Below are positions 1-7,652 of a stretch of 30,134 bases of DNA, piece by piece. The stretch lies in assembly GCA_002394125.1 (NCBI GenBank), contig DGSY01000007.1, forward strand, positions 1 through 30,134, written 5' to 3'. Numbering within the stretch: position 1 is the stretch's first letter; every line of letters begins with the position of its first letter. The notes under the pieces were generated by a model, which was not told the DNA's origin, ran no database searches, and saw only the letters and a program-made list of their open reading frames with translations. Both the position numbers and the translations under genes were made by a program. The stretch comes from Ruminococcus sp. UBA4350. Lineage in GTDB: Bacteria; Bacillota; Clostridia; Oscillospirales; Ruminococcaceae.

Positions 1-189
1 TTTTAGTGTCAACACGCCCTAGTTCATGATCCGGAGCGCCGTCTAAAGATTTTGGTCGAGGGCGAAATGTTCCCGGCGTTCAAGCAACCGCGGGTTTGGT
101 GTGCCTTCGGTCAGTAAACTGACATGGAGTGAGGCAACCATTCAAAACAGCATCCGTGAAGCGGATACCTTATAAAAGGAGATTTCAGT
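1..189 (+). other. Structured 5' leader of the LRR/glycosyltransferase cluster, class unknown
   Basis: There is no convincing gene here, and I see no promoter, so the transcript probably starts left of the window. Several pairings can be drawn by eye: CGCCCT (15-20) with AGGGCG (59-64); CCCG (72-75) with CGGG (91-94); a nine-pair stem with one bulged G made of 98-100 plus 102-107 against 131-139; and inside it a GTCAG-TAAA-CTGAC hairpin at 110-123. A short ATCCG/CGGAT hairpin lies near 152-168 before the ribosome binding site AAAGGAG at about 175-181. I do not recognise the consensus of any riboswitch, T-box or ribozyme that I know. That it is a cis-acting RNA is inference. Confidence 0.35.
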
Positions 190-1485
190 ATGAAACAGAA
201 GATCCTGCGCGCCGGAAGCGGACTGCTTGCCGCGCTGACGATGCTCGCCGTATGTACGGTCAGCGCCGCTGCCGAGGACTCGGAGGATTCCGAAGAAATC
301 GTAACCTATACCAGCGGCGACTACACCTATTCCCGCCTCGTTGACAGCGAGGACGAGGAAAACAAAGCCGCCTGCATCATCAACTATAACGGCAGCGAGA
401 CCGACATCGTGATCCCGGAGCAGATCGAGGGACTGGATGTCGTCCGGCTCGGCGATACCGCGTTCACCGGCAAGCATCAGATCGAACGCGTGACGCTCCC
501 CTCGCATTTGCAGGAGATCGGCTCCTATACCTTCGCAGACTGCACCGGCATTCTGGAATACAAGGTCGCGGAGGGCAATGTCAATTTTGAATCGCGTGAC
601 GGCGTGCTTTATACTGCGGACGGCTTAACGCTCCTGCGCTATCCGCTCGGCACGGAGCCGAAAAAGGCAGTCGTGCCGGACGGCGTGAAAATGGTCGGCA
701 ATGTTGCATTCACCTGCAGTCTGACGATCGAGGAGATCGAGCTGCCCGCCTCGCTTGTTGCGATCGGCATTTCGTCCTTCTCCGACTGCACCCTGCTGAA
801 AAGCGTGGATATCCCGGAGGGTGTTGAGCTGATCGACAGCTTTGCCTTCAACAGCTGCAAGAATCTCGAATCGGTCAGGCTGCCGTCCACGCTGATCCAG
901 ATCGGCGACGGCGCATTTTCCGGTACCGCACTGACAAAGATCGGCCTGCCGAGCAGTCTGCAAAAGATCGGTATGCAGGCCTTTGCCGCGACGAAGCTCA
1001 CCGAGGTCAGCATTCCGGCGAGCGTCACGGAAATCGGCTATTCGGCATTCGGCTGGGATGTCAGAGCCGACGGCGAATTTGTCATGAATGAGGATTTTGT
1101 GATCTACGGCGAAAAGGGCTCTGTCGCGCATGAATATTGCTTTGATTCGGATGACGGCAACCATTTCACCTTTATCGACAACAGCGGCCAGTCGGACAGT
1201 GCTGCGGACAGCAGCACAGAGAGCATCGCAGAGGAAAGCGCGGATGAGCATGACCATGACCACGATGCGGAAAGTTCTGCGGAGAGCAGCGCGGCGGAGG
1301 GCAGCAAGGCGGAGCCGTCCGACAGCAATGCAGAAGCGTCCGGCAGCAGCGGCGGCATCACAGGCCGTGTCATCGGCATCACATCCTGTATCGGGGCAAT
1401 GCTCGGTATTATCGCTGCTGCCGTGATCAGCAGCAGGAAATCCAAGAAGGAGAAATCCAAGAAGGAGACCGGAGAAGATGAGTAA
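190..1485 (+). CDS. Secreted, membrane-anchored leucine-rich-repeat (BspA-like, LRR_5) surface protein
   Basis: The 431-residue product has a signal peptide (about residues 1-28, KK near the start, hydrophobic core, cleavage near SAAA-ED). BspA/Treponema-type repeats follow at about 45-320, with recurring elements such as LPSSLQKIG and IPASVTEIG. A Ser/Ala/Glu-rich linker (about 330-388) contains a short Asp/His-rich stretch (DEHDHDHDAE). A C-terminal membrane helix (about 394-415) ends in a Lys/Glu tail. There is no LPXTG signal, so the helix itself is the likely anchor and the repeats face outside. LRR_5 proteins commonly bind proteins or glycans at surfaces; the ligand here is unknown. The start is set by AAAGGAG about 8 nt upstream. 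The gene overlaps the next by 8 nt (ATGAGTAA), so the two paralogues are probably translationally coupled. Confidence 0.85.
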   Translation: MKQKILRAGSGLLAALTMLAVCTVSAAAEDSEDSEEIVTYTSGDYTYSRLVDSEDEENKAACIINYNGSETDIVIPEQIEGLDVVRLGDTAFTGKHQIERVTLPSHLQEIGSYTFADCTGILEYKVAEGNVNFESRDGVLYTADGLTLLRYPLGTEPKKAVVPDGVKMVGNVAFTCSLTIEEIELPASLVAIGISSFSDCTLLKSVDIPEGVELIDSFAFNSCKNLESVRLPSTLIQIGDGAFSGTALTKIGLPSSLQKIGMQAFAATKLTEVSIPASVTEIGYSAFGWDVRADGEFVMNEDFVIYGEKGSVAHEYCFDSDDGNHFTFIDNSGQSDSAADSSTESIAEESADEHDHDHDAESSAESSAAEGSKAEPSDSNAEASGSSGGITGRVIGITSCIGAMLGIIAAAVISSRKSKKEKSKKETGEDE

Positions 1486-2965
1486 TGCACGGAAATTCCT
1501 TGCCTGTATCGGTGCGGGTCTTCTTATGATGACCGCGGCGCTTCCGGCTTATGCGGAGGATGCGCCGGCGGAGGATGAGGGCATCAAGGTCGGCGACCTG
1601 ACCTTTGCCGAGACAGAGGGCGGCTATCAGCTCATCGGCGCGGAGGAAACCGTGACCGAAGTCAAGGTGCCGGAGAAGGTCGAGGGCGAAAAGGTCGTTG
1701 CGATCGGCGACGGCGCGTTCAATGAATGTGTCTCGCTGAAAAGCGTGACGCTGCCGGATTCACTGGAAAAAATCGGCGCGGGCGCATTCTATTACTGCAT
1801 GGCGCTGGAAAAGCTGGAAATTCCGGATTCGGTCACGGAGATCGGAAACTATGCCTTTGCGAACTGCTTTGCGCTGAAGGATATCACGCTGCCGGAAAAT
1901 CTGGAGGTATTGCCCTCCTATGCATTCTCCTACGATATCGCGCTGGAGGAGCTGACGCTGCCGGCGCATCTGGTGCAGATCAGCCCGATGAGCATTGTCA
2001 GCTGTCTGCTGCTGAAAACGGTGCATATTCCCGCATCCGTCCGGCAGATCGACGAAATGGCGATCTTTTCCAACATGGGACTGGAAACGGTTGACATTGC
2101 AAAGGACAACAACAGCTTCATGACCGACAGTGCCGGCGCGGTGCTGTCGCGGGACGGCAGCAGACTGCTGCTCTATCCGGCGGGCAATACCGCGGAATCC
2201 TACGACATTCCGGCGGGTGTGGCGGCGATCGACGCGTATGCATTCACCTCAGCGCTCAAGCTGAAAACGGTCACGCTGCCGGATTCCGTCAAGACCGTCG
2301 GAGACGGCGCATTCTCCGGATGCAGCAGCCTTGCATCCTTTGATTTCCCGAAGCAGCTGACGGCGATCCCCGCAAGTCTCCTTGCGGACTGCGAATCGCT
2401 CAGCAGCTTTGTGATTCCGGATACGGTCACGGAGATCGGTGCATATGCATTTTACTGCTGCAATACGCTTTCCGGCGTGACGATTCCGGAGAGCGTGACG
2501 AAAATCGGCGCCTATGCATTCTGCGGCTGCAATGCCATGAACGAAATGACCGTGCCGAAATCGGTCACGGAGATCGGTGACTGCGCATTCGGCTTTGAGA
2601 TCGTGAAGGACGCGGAGGGCGGCACGGAAAGCGCGGCTGTCCGCCAGGATTTCACACTCGCGGGACGCTCCGGCTCTGCGGCAAAGACCTATGCGGAGTC
2701 GAGCAGCGTGAAATTCAAACAGATCGGCCTCGGCACGACGCTGACGGTCATTATCGTCGTCGCGGTACTGGCTGTATTGGGTGTCATTCTGGCGCTCGTC
2801 ATCCCGCACCGCAAAAAGCCGGCAGAGGAGAATGCTGCGGAGGAAAAGCCGGAGGAGCCGGCCGATCCGAATTATTCGAGCATCCTCGCGGATGATGAGG
2901 AAAACGGCGATCCCTATGACCGCAGCAGCGGCATTCAGCCGGAAGACAATGATTCAGAGACTTGA
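1478..2965 (+). CDS. Second secreted, membrane-anchored leucine-rich-repeat (LRR_5) surface protein
   Basis: The product has 495 residues and the same architecture as its upstream neighbour. The signal peptide ends near AYA-ED (about residue 26). A longer set of BspA-like repeats (about 45-410) has many copies of the pattern LPxSLxxIGxxAFxxC. One membrane helix (about 421-443, TVIIVVAVLAVLGVILALVI) is followed by an acidic cytoplasmic tail of about 50 residues. The start ATG lies inside the end of the previous gene, with AAGGAG upstream. The repeats are similar to but not copies of those in the first protein, which suggests an old duplication. It probably acts as a surface adhesin or binding protein. 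The next two genes encode glycosyltransferases in the same run, so glycosylation of this protein is a reasonable hypothesis, not shown by the sequence. Confidence 0.85.
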   Translation: MSNARKFLACIGAGLLMMTAALPAYAEDAPAEDEGIKVGDLTFAETEGGYQLIGAEETVTEVKVPEKVEGEKVVAIGDGAFNECVSLKSVTLPDSLEKIGAGAFYYCMALEKLEIPDSVTEIGNYAFANCFALKDITLPENLEVLPSYAFSYDIALEELTLPAHLVQISPMSIVSCLLLKTVHIPASVRQIDEMAIFSNMGLETVDIAKDNNSFMTDSAGAVLSRDGSRLLLYPAGNTAESYDIPAGVAAIDAYAFTSALKLKTVTLPDSVKTVGDGAFSGCSSLASFDFPKQLTAIPASLLADCESLSSFVIPDTVTEIGAYAFYCCNTLSGVTIPESVTKIGAYAFCGCNAMNEMTVPKSVTEIGDCAFGFEIVKDAEGGTESAAVRQDFTLAGRSGSAAKTYAESSSVKFKQIGLGTTLTVIIVVAVLAVLGVILALVIPHRKKPAEENAAEEKPEEPADPNYSSILADDEENGDPYDRSSGIQPEDNDSET

Positions 2966-2977
2966 AGGTAGGAAGCT

Positions 2978-4813
2978 ATGAAGAAAAACCAGATCGGTCC
3001 GGCCGTTGAAAAGGCGGGGCTTTATGTAGTCGGCGTGATCTCATTCCTGACGGCGCTGTTTCTCTCGCTGGTCAGTCTCCTGCATACGACTGTGGTCGCG
3101 AAGGTCAATGAGGGCGAGGGCGTGCAGTCGATCGTCTATCACATCAAGGAGCGCGTCGAATCGGTATATTATCTGAATGACAATCTGATCGTGAATCTGC
3201 TGGTGCTGGCGTTCCTGCTGGTCGCCTGCTTTGCGCTCATCAAGCGGCTGAAGATCCGGATTTCAACACGGATGCTCGGCCTGCTGATGTTCCTCTGGAC
3301 ATTCATTCTCGGTGTTGTGTGGGTGCTTTCCTCGCAGTCTGCGCCGACGGAGGATTCCGGCACGGTCACCTCGGCATCGTGGGCATTTGCGGAGAATAAT
3401 TACAGCTGTCTGCGCGACATCCGGTATTTCCACAACTACGCATTCCAGCTCGGCTATGTGCTGTTCAATGAGTGGATCATCCGCTTCATCCAGTTCTTTA
3501 AGCATATGGACAATCTGATGCCGCTGGAGGTTCTGAATGCAGTGTTCCTCGGCGTCATCAATCTGTTCCTCGTGAAGATCGCGGACAAGCTGTTCGGCGA
3601 TCGCCGCGTGACAATCCTTGCGGCGATCCTGCTGGCGCTCAGCACTGCGCCGATCATCTCCTGCTCATTTGTCTACGGCATTTATCCGGGCATGATGTTC
3701 GCGGTGATCGCGCTCTACTGCGAGATCTGCTTCCTGAAAGAGAACGACCTGAAAAAAGGCATTCTCTATGCGGTCCCGGCGGCGCTTTGCATTACGCTTG
3801 CCGTCATGGTCAAATCAAACTATATGATCTGGCTGGTCGCGATGCTGCTGATCGCTGCGGCAAAGATGATCGGCAGAAAGAAATTCATCCGTGACGGCAT
3901 TTTCATTGTCGTGACGGCGGTCATGGCACTGAATGTGCAGTCGCTCGTCATCCGGCACTATGAGAAAAAGGCCGGCGTTGAGATCAACGGAACGATCCCT
4001 TATACGGCATGGCTTGCAATGGGCATCAACGAGAGTGAGGACGCGCCCGGCTGGTACAATTACGGCTATACGCTCGGCACGATCGAGCAGGCGAATTACG
4101 ACGAAAAGCTCGCTGCGGAGCGGATCTCGGAGATCCTGCACGAACGCATTGACTATCTCGTGAAGCATCCGCAGTATACAAACGACTTCTTCTATTACAA
4201 GAATGTCTCCCAGTGGAATGACACATCCTATCAGTCGGTCTGGAACAATCAGGTGCGCGGACAGTATAAGGAAAAGAACGCCTTTGCAGCTTGGGTCTGC
4301 GGCGACGGCGAAGCGACCGTGAAGAAGCTCATGGACTATTTTGCGCAGCTTATCTTCTTCGGCTTCTGCATCGGCTGTCTGGCGATGATCCGCTCGAAGG
4401 ACTTCATGCTGACACCGCTGCCGGTCGTATTCCTCGGCGGATTCTTCTACCATATGATCGGCGAGGGCAAATCGCAGTATGTGCTGCCGTATTTCATTGC
4501 GATGTGCGCCTTTGCGGCATACGGCATCGTGCAGCTCGGCGACTGGGTCGGCAAACGTGTCAGTCCGGCATATTACCGCCTGTACTGGCTGATCGGCACC
4601 GGAAAGCCGCAGCCCGCCGCGGCAGCTGCGGAAACGGCAGCTGCGGAAACGGAAGCTGTTGAAACGGTAACCGCGGAAACGGAAGCTGTTGAAACGGTAA
4701 CCGCGGAAACGGAAGCGGCTGCGGCGGAACCGCCTGCGGAACAGCCTGAAAAAGCGGAGGAATCAGCAGAACAAAATGCAGCATCGGAGGAGGAAAACAA
4801 TGACGGAGCATAA
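2978..4813 (+). CDS. Polytopic membrane glycosyltransferase-like protein (GT-C / GT39-like) with Ala/Glu repeat tail
   Basis: The 611-residue product has about 11-12 predicted membrane helices (first at about 15-37, then about 70-118 and 180-330, and three at about 450-525). Between helices lies a large hydrophilic region (about 335-445) rich in Tyr, Trp and Asn, which looks extracytoplasmic. This layout fits GT-C-fold enzymes that use lipid-linked sugars (PMT/ArnT/GT39 type); I cannot point to a family-defining catalytic motif, so the enzyme class is inferred from topology and from the GT2 gene that follows. The last ~75 residues are an Ala/Glu/Thr tail from tandem DNA repeats (4621-4725). 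The start has a weak AGGTAGGA site and lies 12 nt after the LRR gene. The 3' end overlaps the next gene by 14 nt. Confidence 0.65.
   Translation: MKKNQIGPAVEKAGLYVVGVISFLTALFLSLVSLLHTTVVAKVNEGEGVQSIVYHIKERVESVYYLNDNLIVNLLVLAFLLVACFALIKRLKIRISTRMLGLLMFLWTFILGVVWVLSSQSAPTEDSGTVTSASWAFAENNYSCLRDIRYFHNYAFQLGYVLFNEWIIRFIQFFKHMDNLMPLEVLNAVFLGVINLFLVKIADKLFGDRRVTILAAILLALSTAPIISCSFVYGIYPGMMFAVIALYCEICFLKENDLKKGILYAVPAALCITLAVMVKSNYMIWLVAMLLIAAAKMIGRKKFIRDGIFIVVTAVMALNVQSLVIRHYEKKAGVEINGTIPYTAWLAMGINESEDAPGWYNYGYTLGTIEQANYDEKLAAERISEILHERIDYLVKHPQYTNDFFYYKNVSQWNDTSYQSVWNNQVRGQYKEKNAFAAWVCGDGEATVKKLMDYFAQLIFFGFCIGCLAMIRSKDFMLTPLPVVFLGGFFYHMIGEGKSQYVLPYFIAMCAFAAYGIVQLGDWVGKRVSPAYYRLYWLIGTGKPQPAAAAAETAAAETEAVETVTAETEAVETVTAETEAAAAEPPAEQPEKAEESAEQNAASEEENNDGA
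4621..4725 (+). repeat. In-frame tandem repeats encoding the Ala/Glu/Thr tail
   Basis: Two identical 15-bp units (4621-4635, 4636-4650; GGCAGCTGCGGAAAC) are followed by two identical 30-bp units (4651-4680 and 4681-4710) and a degenerate part-copy. All unit lengths are multiples of three, so slippage would change tail length without breaking the frame. The encoded tail has TVTAETEAVE-type repeats and follows the last membrane helix. Confidence 0.85.
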
Positions 4814-5780
4814 TATACTCTATATGGTCGTTCCTTGCTACAATGAGGAGGCCGTGCTGGGCGAGACCTCGAAGCGCCTGCGCGAAAAATATGACGCGCT
4901 GATCGGCGCGGGGCTGATCTCACCGGACAGCCGCGTAGTATTTGTCAATGACGGCTCAAAGGACAGGACATGGGAGATCATTTCCGCGCTGCATGACGAG
5001 GCACCGGAGTATTTCTCCGGCATCAATCTCGCGCATAACGCCGGCCATCAGAATGCGGTGCTGGCCGGACTGATGACGGTCAAGGATCTCTGCGATATGG
5101 CGATCACAATGGACGCTGATTTGCAGGATGATATCAACGCGATCGACGAAATGGTCAAGGAATATCACGCGGGCAGTCAGGTCGTTTACGGTGTGCGCAG
5201 CGCCCGTGAGACAGACACGTTTTTCAAGAAATTCACGGCGGAATCCTTCTATAAGCTGATGCAGAAAATGGGCGCGGATGTGGTCTACAATCACGCGGAT
5301 TTCCGGCTCATGAGCAGACGTGTTTTGCAGGAGCTGGGCAATTTCCGCGAGGTGAATCTGTTCCTGCGCGGCATGGTTCCGCTGATCGGATTCAAGAGCA
5401 GCAAGGTCTATTATGAGCGTGCGGAGCGCTTCGCGGGCGAGAGCAAATATCCGCTGAAAAAGATGCTCGCCTTTGCGATCAACGGCATCACCTCATTCAG
5501 CACGAAGCCGCTGAAGCTCATCACATGGCTCGGCGTGATCATGTCGGTCATGGCTGTGATCGCGTTCATCTGGGCGTTTATCGTCAAGCTGCTCGGACAT
5601 TCGACGCTCGGCTGGTCGAGCATGATGTGTTCGATCTGGCTGATCGGCGGCCTGCAGCTTCTGGCGCTCGGCATCATCGGCGAATACATCGGCAAAATTT
5701 ATGCGGAGGTCAAGCAGCGTCCGCGCTATATCATTGCGGATTTCATCAATGATGCGCCTCAGCATGAGGAAGATAAGTAA
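4800..5780 (+). CDS. GT2 family glycosyltransferase, GtrB/dolichyl-phosphate-sugar synthase-like
   Basis: The 326-residue protein has the GT-A fold motifs of polyprenyl-phosphate glycosyltransferases: VVPCYNEE near the N-terminus, FVNDGSKDRTW, HNAGHQNAVLAG, and the metal-binding DAD of MDADLQDD at residues 105-107. Two C-terminal membrane helices (about 240-262 and 274-297) give the GtrB/YkcC/DPM1 topology. Known members transfer a sugar from a nucleotide donor to undecaprenyl phosphate on the cytoplasmic face, and a GT-C enzyme uses the product outside. The adjacent polytopic protein is the natural partner. I place the start at ATG 4800, directly after GGAGGAGG with good spacing, rather than at the upstream in-frame ATG 4776. 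It overlaps the previous gene by 14 nt. The sugar and the acceptor cannot be read from the sequence. Confidence 0.85.
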   Translation: MTEHNILYMVVPCYNEEAVLGETSKRLREKYDALIGAGLISPDSRVVFVNDGSKDRTWEIISALHDEAPEYFSGINLAHNAGHQNAVLAGLMTVKDLCDMAITMDADLQDDINAIDEMVKEYHAGSQVVYGVRSARETDTFFKKFTAESFYKLMQKMGADVVYNHADFRLMSRRVLQELGNFREVNLFLRGMVPLIGFKSSKVYYERAERFAGESKYPLKKMLAFAINGITSFSTKPLKLITWLGVIMSVMAVIAFIWAFIVKLLGHSTLGWSSMMCSIWLIGGLQLLALGIIGEYIGKIYAEVKQRPRYIIADFINDAPQHEEDK

Positions 5781-5824
5781 AAAAAGCCGCGCACCGTATT
5801 GCCACGGTGCGCGGTCATTTTTTG
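5779..5824. terminator. Bidirectional rho-independent terminator
   Basis: A perfect 11-bp GC-rich stem (5787-5797 with 5804-5814, loop ATTGCC) is flanked by an A-run on the left and a T-run on the right. It can therefore end both the plus-strand glycosyltransferase cluster and the convergent minus-strand gene. Confidence 0.92.
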
Positions 5825-5825
5825 T

Positions 5826-6383
5826 TCAGAACAGATTCATGATCGCCTGCAATCCGCCGTAGGAGAGCAGACACATAATAATTGTTGCGAGGATCAGGCC
5901 GAGGAAGATCGCCGGAACGGACTTTTTTCGGCTGACATGAAGCAGCGCCGCGATCAGCGAGCCTGTCCATGCGCCGGTGCCGGGCAGCGGGATGCCGACA
6001 AACAGCAGCAGGCCGAGAAATTCGTATTTGCGGATCTTTGTCGCTTTGGGGCCGGTGCCGCGCGCCTTGAGCCAGAGCGCCAGCTTGCGCATCCAGCCGA
6101 CCTTGCAGCCCTCCATCCAGTTGAGGATCTTTTCGATGAACAGCAGAATGAACGGGATCGGCAGGATATTGCCGATGATGCAGACGCCGATCGCCTCCCA
6201 CATCGGGATATTCAGGATCGAAGCCGCGATCAGACCGCCGCGCAGCTCCAGGATCGGGATCATCGAAATGATGAACGGGATGAGGATCGGCGGCAGACCG
6301 CCGAGCAGCTCGGTCATTTTTTCAGCAAGCCTTTCTGCGCCGCCGGATGCGAGCAGAACGGACATACACGCGCTCAGGTGCAT
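5826..6383 (-). CDS. Small multidrug export protein family (Sm_multidrug_ex, COG2426-like) membrane protein
   Basis: The 185-residue, very hydrophobic product carries the family's typical segments: PILIPFIISMIPILELRGG near the N-terminus, a GNILPIPFILLF helix, a basic loop (KARGTGPKATKIRKYEFLG), then FVGIPLPGTGAWTGSLIA and a last helix near the C-terminus. Despite the family name, transport activity is poorly established for these proteins. The start at 6383 is chosen because GGAGGA lies 7 nt upstream; the frame stays open much further but without coding character or a site for initiation. It is a single-gene unit with its own promoter (6448-6476) and shares a terminator with the convergent cluster. 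Confidence 0.8.
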   Translation of the reverse strand: MHLSACMSVLLASGGAERLAEKMTELLGGLPPILIPFIISMIPILELRGGLIAASILNIPMWEAIGVCIIGNILPIPFILLFIEKILNWMEGCKVGWMRKLALWLKARGTGPKATKIRKYEFLGLLLFVGIPLPGTGAWTGSLIAALLHVSRKKSVPAIFLGLILATIIMCLLSYGGLQAIMNLF

Positions 6384-6447
6384 AACGGTTTCCTCCGTAC
6401 ACATATAGGATTGCCCTGCGGACATCCCGCAGCGGCCGAATAATGAC

Positions 6448-6476
6448 ATTATCCCATAAAAACGCCCCGCCGTCAA
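6448..6476 (-). promoter_or_regulatory. Sigma-A-type promoter of the small export protein gene
   Basis: Read on the minus strand: TTGACG (6476-6471), a 17-bp spacer, GATAAT (6453-6448). It lies about 65 bp upstream of the start codon at 6383. The remaining 6477-6600 between the divergent genes shows no gene. Confidence 0.8.
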
Positions 6477-6627
6477 GCATTTTGCGGAAAATTGCCGCTT
6501 TTGCACAATTTTCACCGGCCAGTTTCCGGAAATCGTAGATGATGACCAAAAAGAAAGAAGTGGAATTCCGGTTCCTTGCTGAAATGCATAAATCGTTGTT
6601 TGCACACTTTCTTTTTTTCTGCGGGTA

Positions 6628-6636
6628 TGATAAAAT
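6628..6636 (+). promoter_or_regulatory. Extended -10 promoter candidate for the ABC exporter operon
   Basis: TG-A-TAAAAT (6628-6636) fits an extended -10 element. No good -35 lies at 16-18 bp; a T-rich tract (6608-6619) is there instead. It sits about 78 bp before the ATPase start. Confidence 0.45.
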
Positions 6637-6713
6637 AGGAATGTACGCTGTGCGATCGGCGCCGCTGACTGTCGGACTGAAACATTTTGCACAGCAGAAA
6701 GGAACGGAAAACG

Positions 6714-7652
6714 ATGGGCTTTTCGGTTAGGGAACTGTTTAAGAAGTACGGCGACAAGGTCGTTGTCGATCATCTGAGCTTTGAGATGCATCAGCCGGGT
6801 GTCTACGCGCTGCTCGGTACGAACGGCGCGGGAAAGACGACCTCGATCCGCATGATCCTCAATATGCTGGCGAAGGACGGCGGCACGGTCGAATGGAACG
6901 GCGGCCCGCTCTCGCTCAAGACCTGCAATGTCGGATATCTTGCGGAGGAGCGCGGCCTTTATCCGAAGAATACGCTGATGGATCAGCTGATGTTTTTTGC
7001 CTCGCTGCGCGGGCTTTCCCGCTCGCAGGCGAAGGAGCGCATCCGCTACTGGGCGGAGCGTCTGGAGGCGACGGAATATCTCTATCCGCAGCAGACCGGC
7101 GCAAAGGCACCGAAGCCGAAGAAGGCCGATGAGCTTTCCAAGGGCAATCAGCAGAAGATCCAGTTCATGCTGGCGCTGCTCAGCGATCCGGAGCTGCTGA
7201 TCCTCGACGAGCCGCTTTCCGGTCTGGATCCGGTCAATACCGATGTGTTCAAGAGCATCATTCACGAGGAGATCGACAAGGGCAAATACCTCATCATGTC
7301 GAGTCACCAGATGGCGACGATCGAGGAATTCTGCACCGATCTGACGATCCTTAACCGCAGCAAGACGGTGCTGCAGGGCAATCTTGCCGAGATCAAGAAA
7401 AGCTACGGCCTCATCAATCTGTTCGTCAAGGCGGAGCAGGAGCTGCGCCCTCTGATCGAGCAGGCCGGCATCACGATCCTTTCAAGCGTCGGCTTTTCGT
7501 ATCAGTGCCGCGTGACGGGTGAGGAGCAGGCGAATGCACTGCTGCGGACGCTGGTCACGCAGGGCATCCCGCTGATCGCCTTCGAGCTGCGCGAGCCGAG
7601 CCTGCATGAGATCTTTGTGGAAAAGGTGGGCGAAGCACATGAAGAATCTTGA
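6714..7652 (+). CDS. ABC transporter ATP-binding protein (NatA-like, ABC-2 exporter)
   Basis: The 312-residue ATPase has the full set of nucleotide-binding motifs: Walker A GTNGAGKTT (about 35-43), signature LSKGNQQ (about 141-147), Walker B LLILDEPLSGLDP (about 160-172) and the switch His in MSSHQM. The C-terminal ~90 residues form an accessory domain (DUF4162-like) common in NatA/CcmA-type exporters. Start ATG 6714 follows AAAGGAA; an upstream in-frame ATG at 6687 has no such site. It is the first gene of a three-gene operon with two ABC-2 permeases and overlaps the next by 14 nt. NatAB exports sodium in Bacillus, but this subfamily also exports peptides and drugs; the substrate here is unknown. 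Confidence 0.9.
   Translation: MGFSVRELFKKYGDKVVVDHLSFEMHQPGVYALLGTNGAGKTTSIRMILNMLAKDGGTVEWNGGPLSLKTCNVGYLAEERGLYPKNTLMDQLMFFASLRGLSRSQAKERIRYWAERLEATEYLYPQQTGAKAPKPKKADELSKGNQQKIQFMLALLSDPELLILDEPLSGLDPVNTDVFKSIIHEEIDKGKYLIMSSHQMATIEEFCTDLTILNRSKTVLQGNLAEIKKSYGLINLFVKAEQELRPLIEQAGITILSSVGFSYQCRVTGEEQANALLRTLVTQGIPLIAFELREPSLHEIFVEKVGEAHEES

Noticed and set aside
1..189. T-box, SAM, cobalamin, c-di-GMP or FMN riboswitch
   Set aside because: I looked for their conserved core sequences and found none; only generic pairings remain.
1230..1275. Metal-binding domain in the first LRR protein
   Set aside because: The Asp/His stretch is only about ten residues in a low-complexity linker and has no neighbouring metal transporter; too little to claim.
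6384..7307. Upstream extension of the small export protein to 493 codons
   Set aside because: The extension is antisense to the ABC ATPase and runs through the gene's promoter; the start at 6383 has a proper ribosome binding site.
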